A DNA stretch of 64,000 bases from Kalaharituber pfeilii (Eukaryota; Ascomycota; Pezizomycetes; Pezizales; Pezizaceae): positions 992,001 to 1,056,000 of the forward strand of contig WHUZ01000002.1 of assembly GCA_015179045.1 (NCBI GenBank), given 5' to 3'. How positions within the stretch are numbered: the first letter of the stretch is position 1; every line of letters starts with the position of its first letter. This document shows, one piece after another, positions 27,240 through 36,966 of this stretch. Below the pieces are notes generated by a model. The model was not told where the DNA came from. It did not search any database and saw only the letters and a list, made by a program, of their open reading frames with translations. The position numbers were made by a program, and so were the translations under genes.

Positions 27240-27868
27240 CAGGTGACCCTGGCTATAACGAAACTCATGATAGTGAAATCCTGGCTATAGTGAAGGAATG
27301 GGCGAGATCGTTTGCACACGCAGCTAGAACGCCCTGGCTATAGTGAAAAGAAGCGCTATAGTGAAAATGAAGAACTTTTCAGGACTAATTTATTCAGCTA
27401 CAGGTAAAGTCTATTTGCTATAGTGAGATACCGGGGGTACCCTCAGTATTGCCTTATGTAATAGGCTTAGCAGAGTGGTGATTTAATTCAAGATATCTCA
27501 ATGCAAAAAGGAAAAAAAAACCTGTAGTGTATCTGACTGCTTCAATATCATAGACATTGAAGATAATGCCATTGGCTTGCCATTGGGATTAGGAAATAAT
27601 TTGCATAACTCTTCTGAAATCATTTCTGCTGGGCACTGTCCCACTTCCTGGCAAGCGTGACATAACTTCCATTTCTCTAGAGCTGGGCGTCCAAAGCGGC
27701 GTTGAGGAGACATGATATTGGCGGTCTGGTGAGGAACTGAATTCGCATTTGAGATCTGAATATCATACACTGAAAATTTCCGCATTTGACAATTTGTTTT
27801 CATCCCTGCCTACCTTGGGGCAGCACGTGACCCCTCGCTATGGTGAGAACTGGCTATAGGCTATACTG
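27240..27868. mobile_element. short pogo/Tigger-like DNA transposon relic
   Basis: A 629-bp unit flanked by TA on both sides (27238-27239 and 27869-27870), beginning CAGGTGACCC and ending, read inversely, CAGTATAGCC. Both ends carry repeated CTGGCTATAGTGAA / CTATAACGAA motifs in opposite orientation: several copies between 27250 and 27430, inverse copies between 27833 and 27868. TA flanks and this kind of end are typical of Tc1-mariner/pogo elements. The minus-strand frame 27498-27803 includes GRPALEKWKLCH and KLFPNPNGKPMALSSMSMIL, which resembles the helix-turn-helix head of pogo-type transposases. It is far too short for a transposase, so the unit is a deleted or non-autonomous copy. Family assignment is inferred. 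Confidence 0.55.
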
Positions 27869-29213
27869 TAGTGAAGAAACCCGGTCAGATTCTTGGCCTC
27901 CATTAAACCAGGGTGACGTAAAATCCGCAAAGTTGTACAACTGCAATTGAAGTCATAGTACGGAGGGATCCCGTAAGATCTAAAGTAATACACTATCAGT
28001 GCTACATTCGGTGAATTAACGTATGTATGCATTCACTGAAAAATTGAATCACTTATATTAATGATGACGCTTAAGGGCCTTATGTCTTTTCCTGGAATCA
28101 ACTAGTTAACCACTCAACAAATTGGTTTGTGTGATCGTAGCCCCGTTCCGGCATCAGGGTGAATCGTTGCAGAATCAATACCTCTGAGAGTGATAGGCAG
28201 GCTGGACAATAACATCTCTGAACGCAATTTGCTCTGCGGTAACATATATGTAAGGAGTCATAGTCATTACGATTGATATTGGCCGGAGTGTGGGGAAATC
28301 ATAGTCATCGTATCACCGTCTATATATGACCTATCGTAACATGTTCATTCCATCCAACAGCTAGTACTGTCTAATAATGTTATTAATTTATGACCCACCG
28401 CAAGAATGCAGCAACCTTCAGAGTTCAGTTGCTGAACGGAAAAATCTCCTTTTTTCCGCATGGTTTTCATTTGATGCGATGCACCCAATATCCGAGGTTC
28501 GTCAGAAAAAAAAACTTGCCTAAGCATGCAGCAACCAGACTAGCATGCAGCCTAGCTCTTAGAACCTGCAGTACTAGTACGGTCTGCCTACCCTTGCTAT
28601 ACCGGAATGCTAAAATCTGGCACTTTTCGTCCGGTATATACAGTAGCAAGGTTCCGGTATAGAATAAAATGCTTGGCAGACAGGGGGTGAAAAAAATTTG
28701 CAAATTTAAATAATTACTGAAATAGGAAATGAACGAAGTAAACATCAACTTGTTTACATACCCAGCCAAATACATCAATATGCATTGCTCACAAATTCTA
28801 GAAAAACATCGGGCCTTAAGTGTGCTTGAGAAGTATCAAATATGTAAACGTGGACTAGAACCAAAGTATGTTAAAGTTAAGTGAATTTGGTAAACATTTT
28901 TGAGATAAATTGGTAAGATTACTGTACTCGAGTACCTTAACTTAACTGTTGTATCCTAACTATCTAACCTATTATTTAGGGCTGATCAGTGGCTGTATTA
29001 CTTTGTCAGATATTTTAAAACAAAATGATAAGTGCTTAACAATTCATCTTGAATATGATAGTACATGGAAAAAGAAGCAACGAAGTGCCTAGTTTCCTAG
29101 TCTGGTTGCACCAGTTTCCATTACTTGAGCAATATTAGCGGTGTTCAGATTAGACTATGCCCATAGAAAATGAAATCCGGCAGACAAACCAGTTTATCCG
29201 GTCTGTAGTCTGA
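27869..29213. other. gene-free AT-rich region with inverted motifs
   Basis: No coding signal. A 60-nt hairpin lies at 28592-28651. The inverted pair GCAACCAGACTAG (28531-28543) and CTAGTCTGGTTGCA (29097-29110) brackets about 555 bp that could be a decayed element. Confidence 0.5.
28592..28651. repeat. inverted repeat able to form a hairpin
   Basis: CCTTGCTATACCGGA pairs with TCCGGTATA...TAGCAAGG, with a 7-nt bulge on one side and a loop of about 23 nt. A further inverse copy of the centre (TTCCGGTATAG) follows directly at 28652. Confidence 0.7.
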
Positions 29214-30713
29214 GTGCCCTCTTATGAAAATCAGATTTTTTTGGTCAGATCGGAGACCAGTTTTGGGTCCAAAAATCCACTGGAATTGTTGTTCTCCAAT
29301 GTGGATCTTGATGACACGGATTTCACTTCACCATTTGGACTTGATTTACGAACTAGGGAGGTTGAGTTTGGAAGAACTAGTGGTTCTTACAGATACCAGA
29401 TGTATGGCTCCAGGAAACTCCCAAAGTATGGCCATAACATTGATATAAAACATTTCGAGTCATCTTCCTCAACTAACCATGATTTAATCGCAACCAGCAC
29501 CGTAGAGAGCCATGAGACTAATAAGACTCAGCTTCATACTTTGGTCAATGATAAATCAAAGGAATCACATGCCCATACCGTCACTGGTTATGCCGCTCCA
29601 CAATGCCGGAGAAGCACGCCGATAACGGGCAAATAGCTAATCAGATCGGCAATCAGGTACTTACTACCCAAATGCGAACTTCAGGATGCTCGTGAAGAGG
29701 CAGAAAGAAAGTTGCTAGAAATCTCCCACCTCCATACTCGGCCTCGAAGCTAAAACCAAAGATTTTAAGATTTTAAGATATATATCATACCAGAGTTTTC
29801 TTCACCATTAATGCAAGGTTATTATGACAATCAATACCGTTATCATCAAGTGGCCAGTTTCAAACGAAAACCATATTGGCGATTTGCTTGCGAGCCCCGT
29901 GTTACCATGTCCCAAGGGATTATACAACTTAGAATGCACTTTCAGCAACTGGAGGAACTTGCATCGAGAGTTTTGAACGGATGTGAATGTGATTACGAAA
30001 GTATCAAATAGCGCAGAGAGCATGAATCACGGCCCGTACAAGATGAAAGTGAAACTAAAATTTCCTTTGAAAGTTGTGAAAAAAATGCACCTGGTGTATA
30101 GGACGTGAAATGCCACATATATTTGGGAATACATTTCAACATGATTGTATAAATGATACTGCGGTTCGGGAGGATTGGCAACCTGGAGAGTAGGGAACTG
30201 AAGCATATGAACCTGGTGAGCCGGATGACTGGCAATATGTGACCAGTGATGATGATGTTACTGATGTAATTGAAGGCCTAGAACAAATATCCTGGCTTGG
30301 ACACGGCGCAAAGGATGAAGAAGGGAAAGAAGTAAATGCTGGATCAGAAAATGTGCCGTGGTTTATTCAGCATTTGAGGAACAAGAAAACAAGGTACGTA
30401 AAAATCATGAGACTACGTAAATATTGCACCATCTTTTTTAAATATATATGTCTAATTAAACTCACATGGAGCAGATAAAGATATTAAGCGAGTTAAAGCG
30501 TCTACTGAATTACCTTCAGAATGGCCTCTGAACCCCCCGACTCCTGCACCTGGGTTAGAATTGCCTGACGCAAGTTATCTGGAGGACGCTGAGAATTTGT
30601 ATGGTCTACCACCATACAAGTGCAAAAGGGTATTCAAGCAGTTAATTCACAGCTACAAATGAACCTCTCTGATATTTTTTTGTGTAGAAAGTGCACAAGA
30701 GATCAGTGCAAAC
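29214..30713 (+). pseudogene. decayed coding region upstream of the large orphan frame
   Basis: A series of plus-strand open fragments with protein-like composition but no continuous reading. 29214-29636 (about 140 codons, no ATG) includes DLDDTDFTSPFGLDLRTREV. 29811-30011 reads MQGYYDNQYRYHQVASFKRK. 30190-30393 reads EAYEPGEPDDWQYV and continues to IQHLRNKKT, but has an in-frame TAG just upstream (DWQPGE-stop-GTEAYE). The next open piece, 30474-30629 (KASTELPSEWPLNPPTPA...), follows a perfect-looking GTACGT...GAGCAG intron but is out of phase with it. A third junction at 30630-30687 is also out of phase for the main frame. This is either a decayed 5' half of the gene at 30714 or a separate dead gene. 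Confidence 0.4.
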
Positions 30714-33700
30714 TTGAAAGGAATTACCGTTAGTATACTAGAGGTTGCCACTGATTCAGATACGACTTCTAGTGAAGACGAAGTCAATACGGAGCCTATG
30801 GCTGCGCAGTGCCTTGAGGATTCTGACTCGTCGGCCTCCGATGAATTGGACTATGATGGATTTGATTTGAACTGGATACAACAAATGAGAAGTGTTTTAG
30901 CCAATTTTTTCAAGGCGCAATTGAAGGGGACTTTACACTCTGGGTCAAGCGAGGATTACTTCAAGAGCGAGCTTTATACGGCAGCTGAGCTTGCGCTTCC
31001 AGCGCTTATGGACCATGTCAAGTGTCAAAGAAGAGCAGCGAGGGATGTTGACGTACAGTCAGATTACACTGAGGAAGAAACTGAGGACGTCTTCGTGATA
31101 ATGATTTGGAGGATGGTTAAACAAATTGAGGATGAGGTGTTTGATGGTGATGGTGGTAACAAAAGTGAGGGAATTGTTGGTTATCTTATGGAGTGGGATG
31201 ATGCCACTGGGCCGGAACATCCGGTGACTGTAGCAATTCCTTTCAAACCTCGGTCTCATAATGGGCAGTCAACAGATCTATTCCTTAAGCTTCAATTCGC
31301 TTCATCGGATGAAAAAAAGGTTGCAGCAAAATTCCGACCGCTCATCAACTTAGCCTTTAAGGCGCGGATATTCAGTCCTCCTATTGACACTGTGGAGGGT
31401 GGAACTGGTGATAGATCAAGACTCAACAACATAAATTCAAACCGTACTGTTATAGTCAGGTTTAATCCTTCCCCTAATTCAAGTCACTACTCAACGCAAG
31501 GCACAGCAGTTAGATTTAAGCTGGAAAGCATTAACTTGACAGTACATCCTCCTACACCTGCAGCAAAGTCGTTGGAAAGTAGTCATCTGCCCAAATCAAT
31601 ATATTCACCTTCCTGTGATGCCTCGGAGGGAGTGCCTGCCACAATTCTAGAGGAACCAGGCGAAGATTCCTTGACCACAGAATATCGGAAATTATATCAA
31701 ATATCTCCCAAAGAGTTACGATATCAAGTCCTGATTAAGGAACCTGCCAAAATAGCGAACAAGAAATCTGCACCAAATCCAAAAAAGTTACATCTCAGCA
31801 TTACCACGACGCCGAATTCTCTAGCCGTTGCACCCAGTCACAGTCTTTGGTTCGCTAATTCCAAGACCAAACTTAAAGCAAGGCTCGATGCTTTTAATCG
31901 AGGAGTTCGTGAAGCAAATGTTGGGATACTTTGCGATAAGGGCCTACCTCGACTAGGAGGTGGTGACATAGATCTGCATTTCTTTTACCGATATGCATTG
32001 AAGCATGGTGATCTCCCGTACGACTTGCTTCCCAAGAGGGATAGCTCCGCAGAAAAAGTTTTGGCCGACAAAAGAAATGCTGCCATTTGTGACAGAAGAG
32101 AAAAAATTGCAACGAGGCGGATGTGGGAAAAAATTCGCAAGAGTTACGCTGAAGGCTCACAGTCGGCACCGGCAAATTTTCCCGTAGCGGATGACGTTTG
32201 GCGAATCTGTACACAGTTATATTCACCCACAAAAAAGACACAACAACCCTCGTCCATCAGGTGGAAGAGGGTATTGTTACAGAACACACGCAACCAGGCC
32301 AGATACACTGGTACCCTTATGTATCGCATCCACACAAAACTTTTGAACAATAGAAACAAAGGGTGCACTTTTCTTAGTCCAGAACAGCAAAACGTTGAGA
32401 TTCTGCTTAATAATACATTACCCCGAATTGCCCTTTCTATTTTTCAAAACGACAATTTGGGTAGCATTTTGGACTTCGTGGTTTTTGTCAAAATTCGAAT
32501 TTGGAATGAAGGTAAACTCTCAAGGTACTTAACGGAATTTGCCAAAAAAGAGCCAAGGAAATGGCGAAGATGGATTATTGATTACGCCCTGGAGACAATG
32601 GTTATGATCAACGCTGCTAAGTTTCAGGGCCTCATATCAGTGAAGATGGACAGGATGTGTCGTGCAGTTACGAAGGGGTGGGAGAAGACCAGGCAGGTTG
32701 CCCTGTGGGAGTACATGGGGTATGTGAGGGAGGAGGCAAGAAGGAGGGATAAGTTCAAGCTTGCTATGAGATGGAAGATGCTCAAAGAGACGGCCTTGAA
32801 AACTTCTGTAAGACAGAAAAAAATGAATGATGAGACCGTCTTCCCTAAAACCAATGGAATAAAGGAACAGAAGGAACTTGAGGAAAACACTGTAGTGGGT
32901 AATAAAGCGGGAGAAGGTAGGCTACTGTGTGATGATTCTGAAGATTCCGAAGGGTCTGGAAACATGGAGATCGGATTGAAAACTGCTATTGGTATTGTCA
33001 ATTTGGAGGAAATTCAATATCAAAAGTACGAGGAAAAGGTTCGAAAAGTGAAAAGAATTACTTTGCGAGTCAAGAATGTGCATGCGCTACCAAGAGAACA
33101 GAATGACGGCGATGGCAATACGGATGGTGAACACTCTGACTCTGACAAGACCGACATAGATTACGGGTATAATAACCATGGTGAGGGTGAAGATGATGAA
33201 GATTGGTTATGCGAGAAGTTCATTGACGACGTTAAGTGGGCACCGCCAAAACAGACAACCGAAAAAGTCCCATTGTCCACCCCAGAGCAACAGGTTGAAG
33301 CGAAGCGCAAGATGGTTGCAGATTATCTATTTGGTGCAAGAGCAAAACTAGTAGCGACTGATGGGATAAGGGCGTCAGGGAAAGCTAAAGCGGCATTATG
33401 GCTTTTTCATACCAATTTTTTTAAGCTGGCACCAAATCCACTACAGAGCGCTTTTTGGGTTACCCCTTTACTGAGGAAAAGAAGGCGTAAGGGTAAGAGT
33501 GGGAAGCCAATGGAAGAAACTCAAAAGCTAGATGAGAGGAAGGGAGAGGAACAAGAACAATGCCCTATTAAAGTCCTTCCAGCGCCATCAAATCAGCCAC
33601 AGACCTTCGTAAGCAGGTTTTTTATGCCAAGTTCTTCTGACAGTCAGAAAGAGGAAGGTGAAGTGGAAAGGAGGAGAGTGTTAGAAGTTAAAGAGGCTTC

Positions 33701-34202
33701 ATGGAAGTCATTTATATCAGCTCAACTGCCACAGCTTGAAGGCAGCTCTCAACAAACAGAACCAATAACTCCGAATTCTACCATTATCCCCAATATTCGC
33801 TTATCCCCTCTTTCTGCTAGTCTTATTAGGGTAAGATTGGTAGAAAGTATCGAAATACCCCAAGATCTTCTTAATACGAGCCCAGGGAGGGCCACATTAA
33901 AGACACGAGAAAAGATGAAGGAGGGTCTGATTGAAAGATATGTAGGGCAGGTATGTGCAGCTAGAGAAAGGCGGGGCCGTGATATCGAGGTGGAAAATCA
34001 TAGCGATCATGATCTAGTGCTGGAGTGGGAAATTCAGGATCACTGCAATCAGGGGGCTCGGTATGAGATGCAAGATGAGAATTTTGAGGGACTAGGTCGA
34101 GATGAGTTCATCTACTACTCGGGCCCAGTTACGCGAAGCGGATGCGGCCCCAGAACAGAATGTGGAGAAGAGGAAAAGGAGGAAGAAGGCGAGAAAGGCT
34201 AA
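30714..34202 (+). CDS. large hypothetical protein, unrecognised (about 1134-1162 aa)
   Basis: A single uninterrupted frame of 3.5 kb, far too long to be chance in about 44% GC sequence. The first ATG in frame is at 30798 (MAAQCLEDSDSSAS), and the frame is open upstream to the AG at 30687 (SAQEISANLKGITV), so an upstream exon is possible. I recognise no domain. Visible parts are an acidic serine-rich head (SDTTSSEDEVNTEP), a globular-looking N-terminal third (DLNWIQQMRSVLANFFKAQL), a basic tryptophan-rich middle (RKWRRWIIDYALETMVMINA, MGYVREEARRRDKFKLAMRW), a second acidic stretch near 33180 (GEGEDDEDWLCEKF) and a charged tail ending EEEKEEEGEKG. It sits alone in a transposon-rich segment. It could be a lineage-specific gene, a captured or element-borne gene, or the intact 3' part of a dying gene. 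Confidence 0.6.
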   Translation: MKGITVSILEVATDSDTTSSEDEVNTEPMAAQCLEDSDSSASDELDYDGFDLNWIQQMRSVLANFFKAQLKGTLHSGSSEDYFKSELYTAAELALPALMDHVKCQRRAARDVDVQSDYTEEETEDVFVIMIWRMVKQIEDEVFDGDGGNKSEGIVGYLMEWDDATGPEHPVTVAIPFKPRSHNGQSTDLFLKLQFASSDEKKVAAKFRPLINLAFKARIFSPPIDTVEGGTGDRSRLNNINSNRTVIVRFNPSPNSSHYSTQGTAVRFKLESINLTVHPPTPAAKSLESSHLPKSIYSPSCDASEGVPATILEEPGEDSLTTEYRKLYQISPKELRYQVLIKEPAKIANKKSAPNPKKLHLSITTTPNSLAVAPSHSLWFANSKTKLKARLDAFNRGVREANVGILCDKGLPRLGGGDIDLHFFYRYALKHGDLPYDLLPKRDSSAEKVLADKRNAAICDRREKIATRRMWEKIRKSYAEGSQSAPANFPVADDVWRICTQLYSPTKKTQQPSSIRWKRVLLQNTRNQARYTGTLMYRIHTKLLNNRNKGCTFLSPEQQNVEILLNNTLPRIALSIFQNDNLGSILDFVVFVKIRIWNEGKLSRYLTEFAKKEPRKWRRWIIDYALETMVMINAAKFQGLISVKMDRMCRAVTKGWEKTRQVALWEYMGYVREEARRRDKFKLAMRWKMLKETALKTSVRQKKMNDETVFPKTNGIKEQKELEENTVVGNKAGEGRLLCDDSEDSEGSGNMEIGLKTAIGIVNLEEIQYQKYEEKVRKVKRITLRVKNVHALPREQNDGDGNTDGEHSDSDKTDIDYGYNNHGEGEDDEDWLCEKFIDDVKWAPPKQTTEKVPLSTPEQQVEAKRKMVADYLFGARAKLVATDGIRASGKAKAALWLFHTNFFKLAPNPLQSAFWVTPLLRKRRRKGKSGKPMEETQKLDERKGEEQEQCPIKVLPAPSNQPQTFVSRFFMPSSSDSQKEEGEVERRRVLEVKEASWKSFISAQLPQLEGSSQQTEPITPNSTIIPNIRLSPLSASLIRVRLVESIEIPQDLLNTSPGRATLKTREKMKEGLIERYVGQVCAARERRGRDIEVENHSDHDLVLEWEIQDHCNQGARYEMQDENFEGLGRDEFIYYSGPVTRSGCGPRTECGEEEKEEEGEKG

Positions 34203-34690
34203 GGACGACGCAATCGGAAGGGAAAGAGATAGAGAGGCTTTACGAAGGTCCTCTTAGATGCTCTTGCAGTTGACTGAGAAATATTCTAGATAGTAGGGTT
34301 GGGGTTGCTCTTCTATTGATTGTGGCGAATTTTAGAGGGTTTACTATGTATCAGGCGTCCATCTATTCATAATGAGGTCTTTTCCTGGGCGTTACGGTTG
34401 GTGGGTCAGAGCTGGGGTGAGAGAGGTTTGTTAGATGAAGTGGGTGAGTTAGAGTCATATTGTATTTACAAAGTTGGGGTTTAGGGATGCTTGCCCTTTG
34501 CCTTTGCATCCTTCACTATGCATATGGTTGGGATATCTGGAGGAATATGTACATGCTGATAGAATTGTATGCTCACAAGGAGTTGTAAATATCGTTAGTA
34601 ATGGGCACCATGTCTGGAATTATCGGTATGCTAATGTCAAGCTGTTACCCTCATCTCAATCTATTATTGCTTCACATCTCCGACAGTAGT
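34203..34690. other. 3' flank of the large orphan frame
   Basis: No coding signal seen. G/T-rich on the plus strand, and it ends at a TAGTCTGGTTG motif (34687-34697) that abuts the LINE fragment. Confidence 0.4.
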
Positions 34691-35423
34691 CTGGTTGGCT
34701 TCGACGGTGTTTTTCTGCATGGCTATTGCACTTGTTCTGGCGCTGTATGCGACTAATTTACAAAAGCAACGGGTTTCCCCCCTCTAGGATAAAACAGAAA
34801 TGAAAAGCAAACTGTGGAAGAATGAAGCCAAGATAAAACTCAACGAAGAACCTCCCTCTACTCCACATTTCCCTCATCCTCATCTCTTCTGCTCCGCCAT
34901 ACCCGCACTCCGTGACAGTCTGATCCGCCCCGCTGCCCTTAAGCAACGCCTCTACTTCTTGGGCCACTCTTCCTTTTCGAGCCAAATGTCAGATCCTGTG
35001 GGCGCCAAGCGGCCATCCCTGCGCGTGCCATAAAGGCCTTCTTCCAACCTCTTTCTCTTGAGCTTCTGGCATTTCCGCATGATATGGTCTGTCATCACCT
35101 GTTTGCTCCTTTTGCAAAGCGGACATTCTGTCCTCCTGCGGTATGAACGCTCTTACTCCTCTGCCCAACGTCTTTGTCCTAGACTCCATGCCTTTTCTCC
35201 CAGGCCGCTCGTAAACTTCTCCGCATCACGTGCCTTAACTTCCGCCGCGGTGACTTGCCCAGGTACTCTACTCTTGGTTCTACTACATCACTGCCTTCTT
35301 GGCTACCTCGTCTGCTCCCTCATTCCGGCAATCCCTACAATGAACTGGTATGCAGACCATGTACCCTTCTATACGCCCTGCCATGGCGAAGAGCTGCACG
35401 CGGGGTCACGTGATTTTTTTTTT
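34691..35423 (-). mobile_element. 3' fragment of a Tad1-like non-LTR retrotransposon (LINE)
   Basis: Read on the minus strand, this is the tail of a LINE second open frame. About 35370-35300 gives CRNEGADEVAKKAVM, the end of an RNase H domain (GNExADExAKxA in intact copies). About 35160-35080 gives TECPLCKRSKQ followed by TDHIMRKC, the terminal CCHC finger usual in these elements. In-frame stops show it is dead. A presumed 3' UTR follows (about 34990-34700) and contains CTAGAGGGGGGAAACCCG and GTGCAATAGCC, shared with a second copy at 57.9 kb. The 5' break at about 35414-35441 coincides with a T10-A18 run. Confidence 0.6.
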
Positions 35424-36741
35424 AAAAAAAAAAAAAAAAAACCTCTTCTATACCCTTCTGCGGTAGCTTGTGGTTCACTGAGGAGCTCGTGCTCCAGCCG
35501 TGAATCGAATTGATGTGAATCTGTTAGCATATATGATACATCTTCCTTTTACTGGGTCCGCTCGCGTGAGCCCCACCGGCACCTCTCCGTAACAGTGGCC
35601 AGTTCGACTACGTCGTTTTCGTATCTATCTGGTAATGCCACCCAATACGTGCTGGTCTGCGAGCTTTCACTGCTTCTCAATTTATTATTGATCAACGTTC
35701 CCCACTATGCATGAATGCCCTTCAGAAGCCAGGGGTCTTGGCGAGAGACTGAACGGCCATGCACACGGAGTATATACGATCCATACTCGGCAGTCGCGTA
35801 GGTACATTTTTCTTCTTCATGCCAAGTCCAGACAGTTTTTCAGTGCCAAGCCCGATTGATGCCAAGGGCAAATACAAAAATTTCGTAGGAAGATTTCCGA
35901 AGACAATTACTCCGCTTCACCAACTATAACATTATCTTTTTCGAATACCACTTCTATCAACCACCCCCAACTCCTACGACTCGCCATTCTATGTATCATG
36001 TACTGAATAGCATAGCCAAATGTCAAATTGTCTCTAATAGCTGTCTTTGGTTCGTCTTGCATATCAATTGCCGTTGCCCCCCAAAATCCCACATATTCGC
36101 GAAACCGAACTATTACGTATTAAACAATCCCCACAAGCAATTTGCCTACTTCCCCACCAGCCTTATGGGCTATAACCAGATGGTCGGGAGGCATACTAGC
36201 ATCTATGTGGAAGAACAATTCATTTTGTTGAATCGTCAACTCCACCCTGATCTCCTTTGCTCTCTCGCAATTCAGTGGAGGTACCAGGACTATTTTATTG
36301 GCGGATATCCCGTACAGAGCCAAATGACTATTTTTGTTTTACTGTCACATAGAATTCATAATACTGACTGGAGAGGAAATTATCCTTGTTCAGTACGAGT
36401 TGAGATGCGCTTTATGCTGGCATTTTAATAGATACATGCTGTGGTATATGTTAGACTGTGACGGAGTGGAGACTGGTTATTCTTTTTCCCAGAGATCGGT
36501 ATATCTAGTCTCGTAAACGGGCCCTATGGATCATAAGTCCCCGACCTGCCTTGACCAGACGTCTTGTTCTAACCCACACTCTCCAAAGGGGTACACCTAA
36601 TCTGCTCCAAGGATTCATTCCTTCCCTTCTATAACTTGAGACATTCACTTTATATATTACTGAAGGTTAGAATGAGAGTCCTGCTGAGAGTAAGAAGGAT
36701 GGAAGTATTGAAAGTCTTTATAGCTGGAATCCAGTACCCCT
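35424..36741. other. gene-free region
   Basis: Only short open frames without protein features; no repeats recognised. Composition is AT-rich from 35.9 kb on. Confidence 0.45.
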
Positions 36742-36966
36742 TCCTTGACAGACTTGCGTCTTACACAGGACTCCCAGTTTACGACTGCCAGAACGTTCAC
36801 TGGCGAATTTTATTCAGCGCTTAACAATGAAAGATCCCAAATGGCTGGCCTTTATTGCCCAAATGCCGGAGCAGACTGGAATGGGAGTCCAGTCTCTAGT
36901 GGGGAAGATTTTGTGGCCTTCTATGCGAAAGTGCCACCAAATAAAGTTTTACTTACAATGATATAA
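36742..36966 (+). pseudogene. truncated NXT1/Mtr2-like (NTF2-fold) pseudogene
   Basis: Open stretch reading DLRLTQDSQFTTARTFTG, then EFYSALNNERSQMAGLYCPN and WNGSPVSSGEDFVAFYAKVP. This matches the first half of NTF2-related mRNA export factors of the NXT1/Mtr2 type (FY-x-aromatic start, LY/FY strand, WNG-x-P/V, then FF/FY helix). The position expected to be ATG is TTG. Similarity stops after KVPPNK, where the frame ends at 36966, so the second half of the fold is missing. It has no intron and looks like a broken duplicate of a functional gene elsewhere. Confidence 0.5.

Noticed and set aside
27250..27430. CRISPR-like array of CTGGCTATAGTGAA repeats
   Set aside because: Spacing is irregular, copies diverge, and the same motif is inverted at the other end; it fits transposon ends in a eukaryotic genome.
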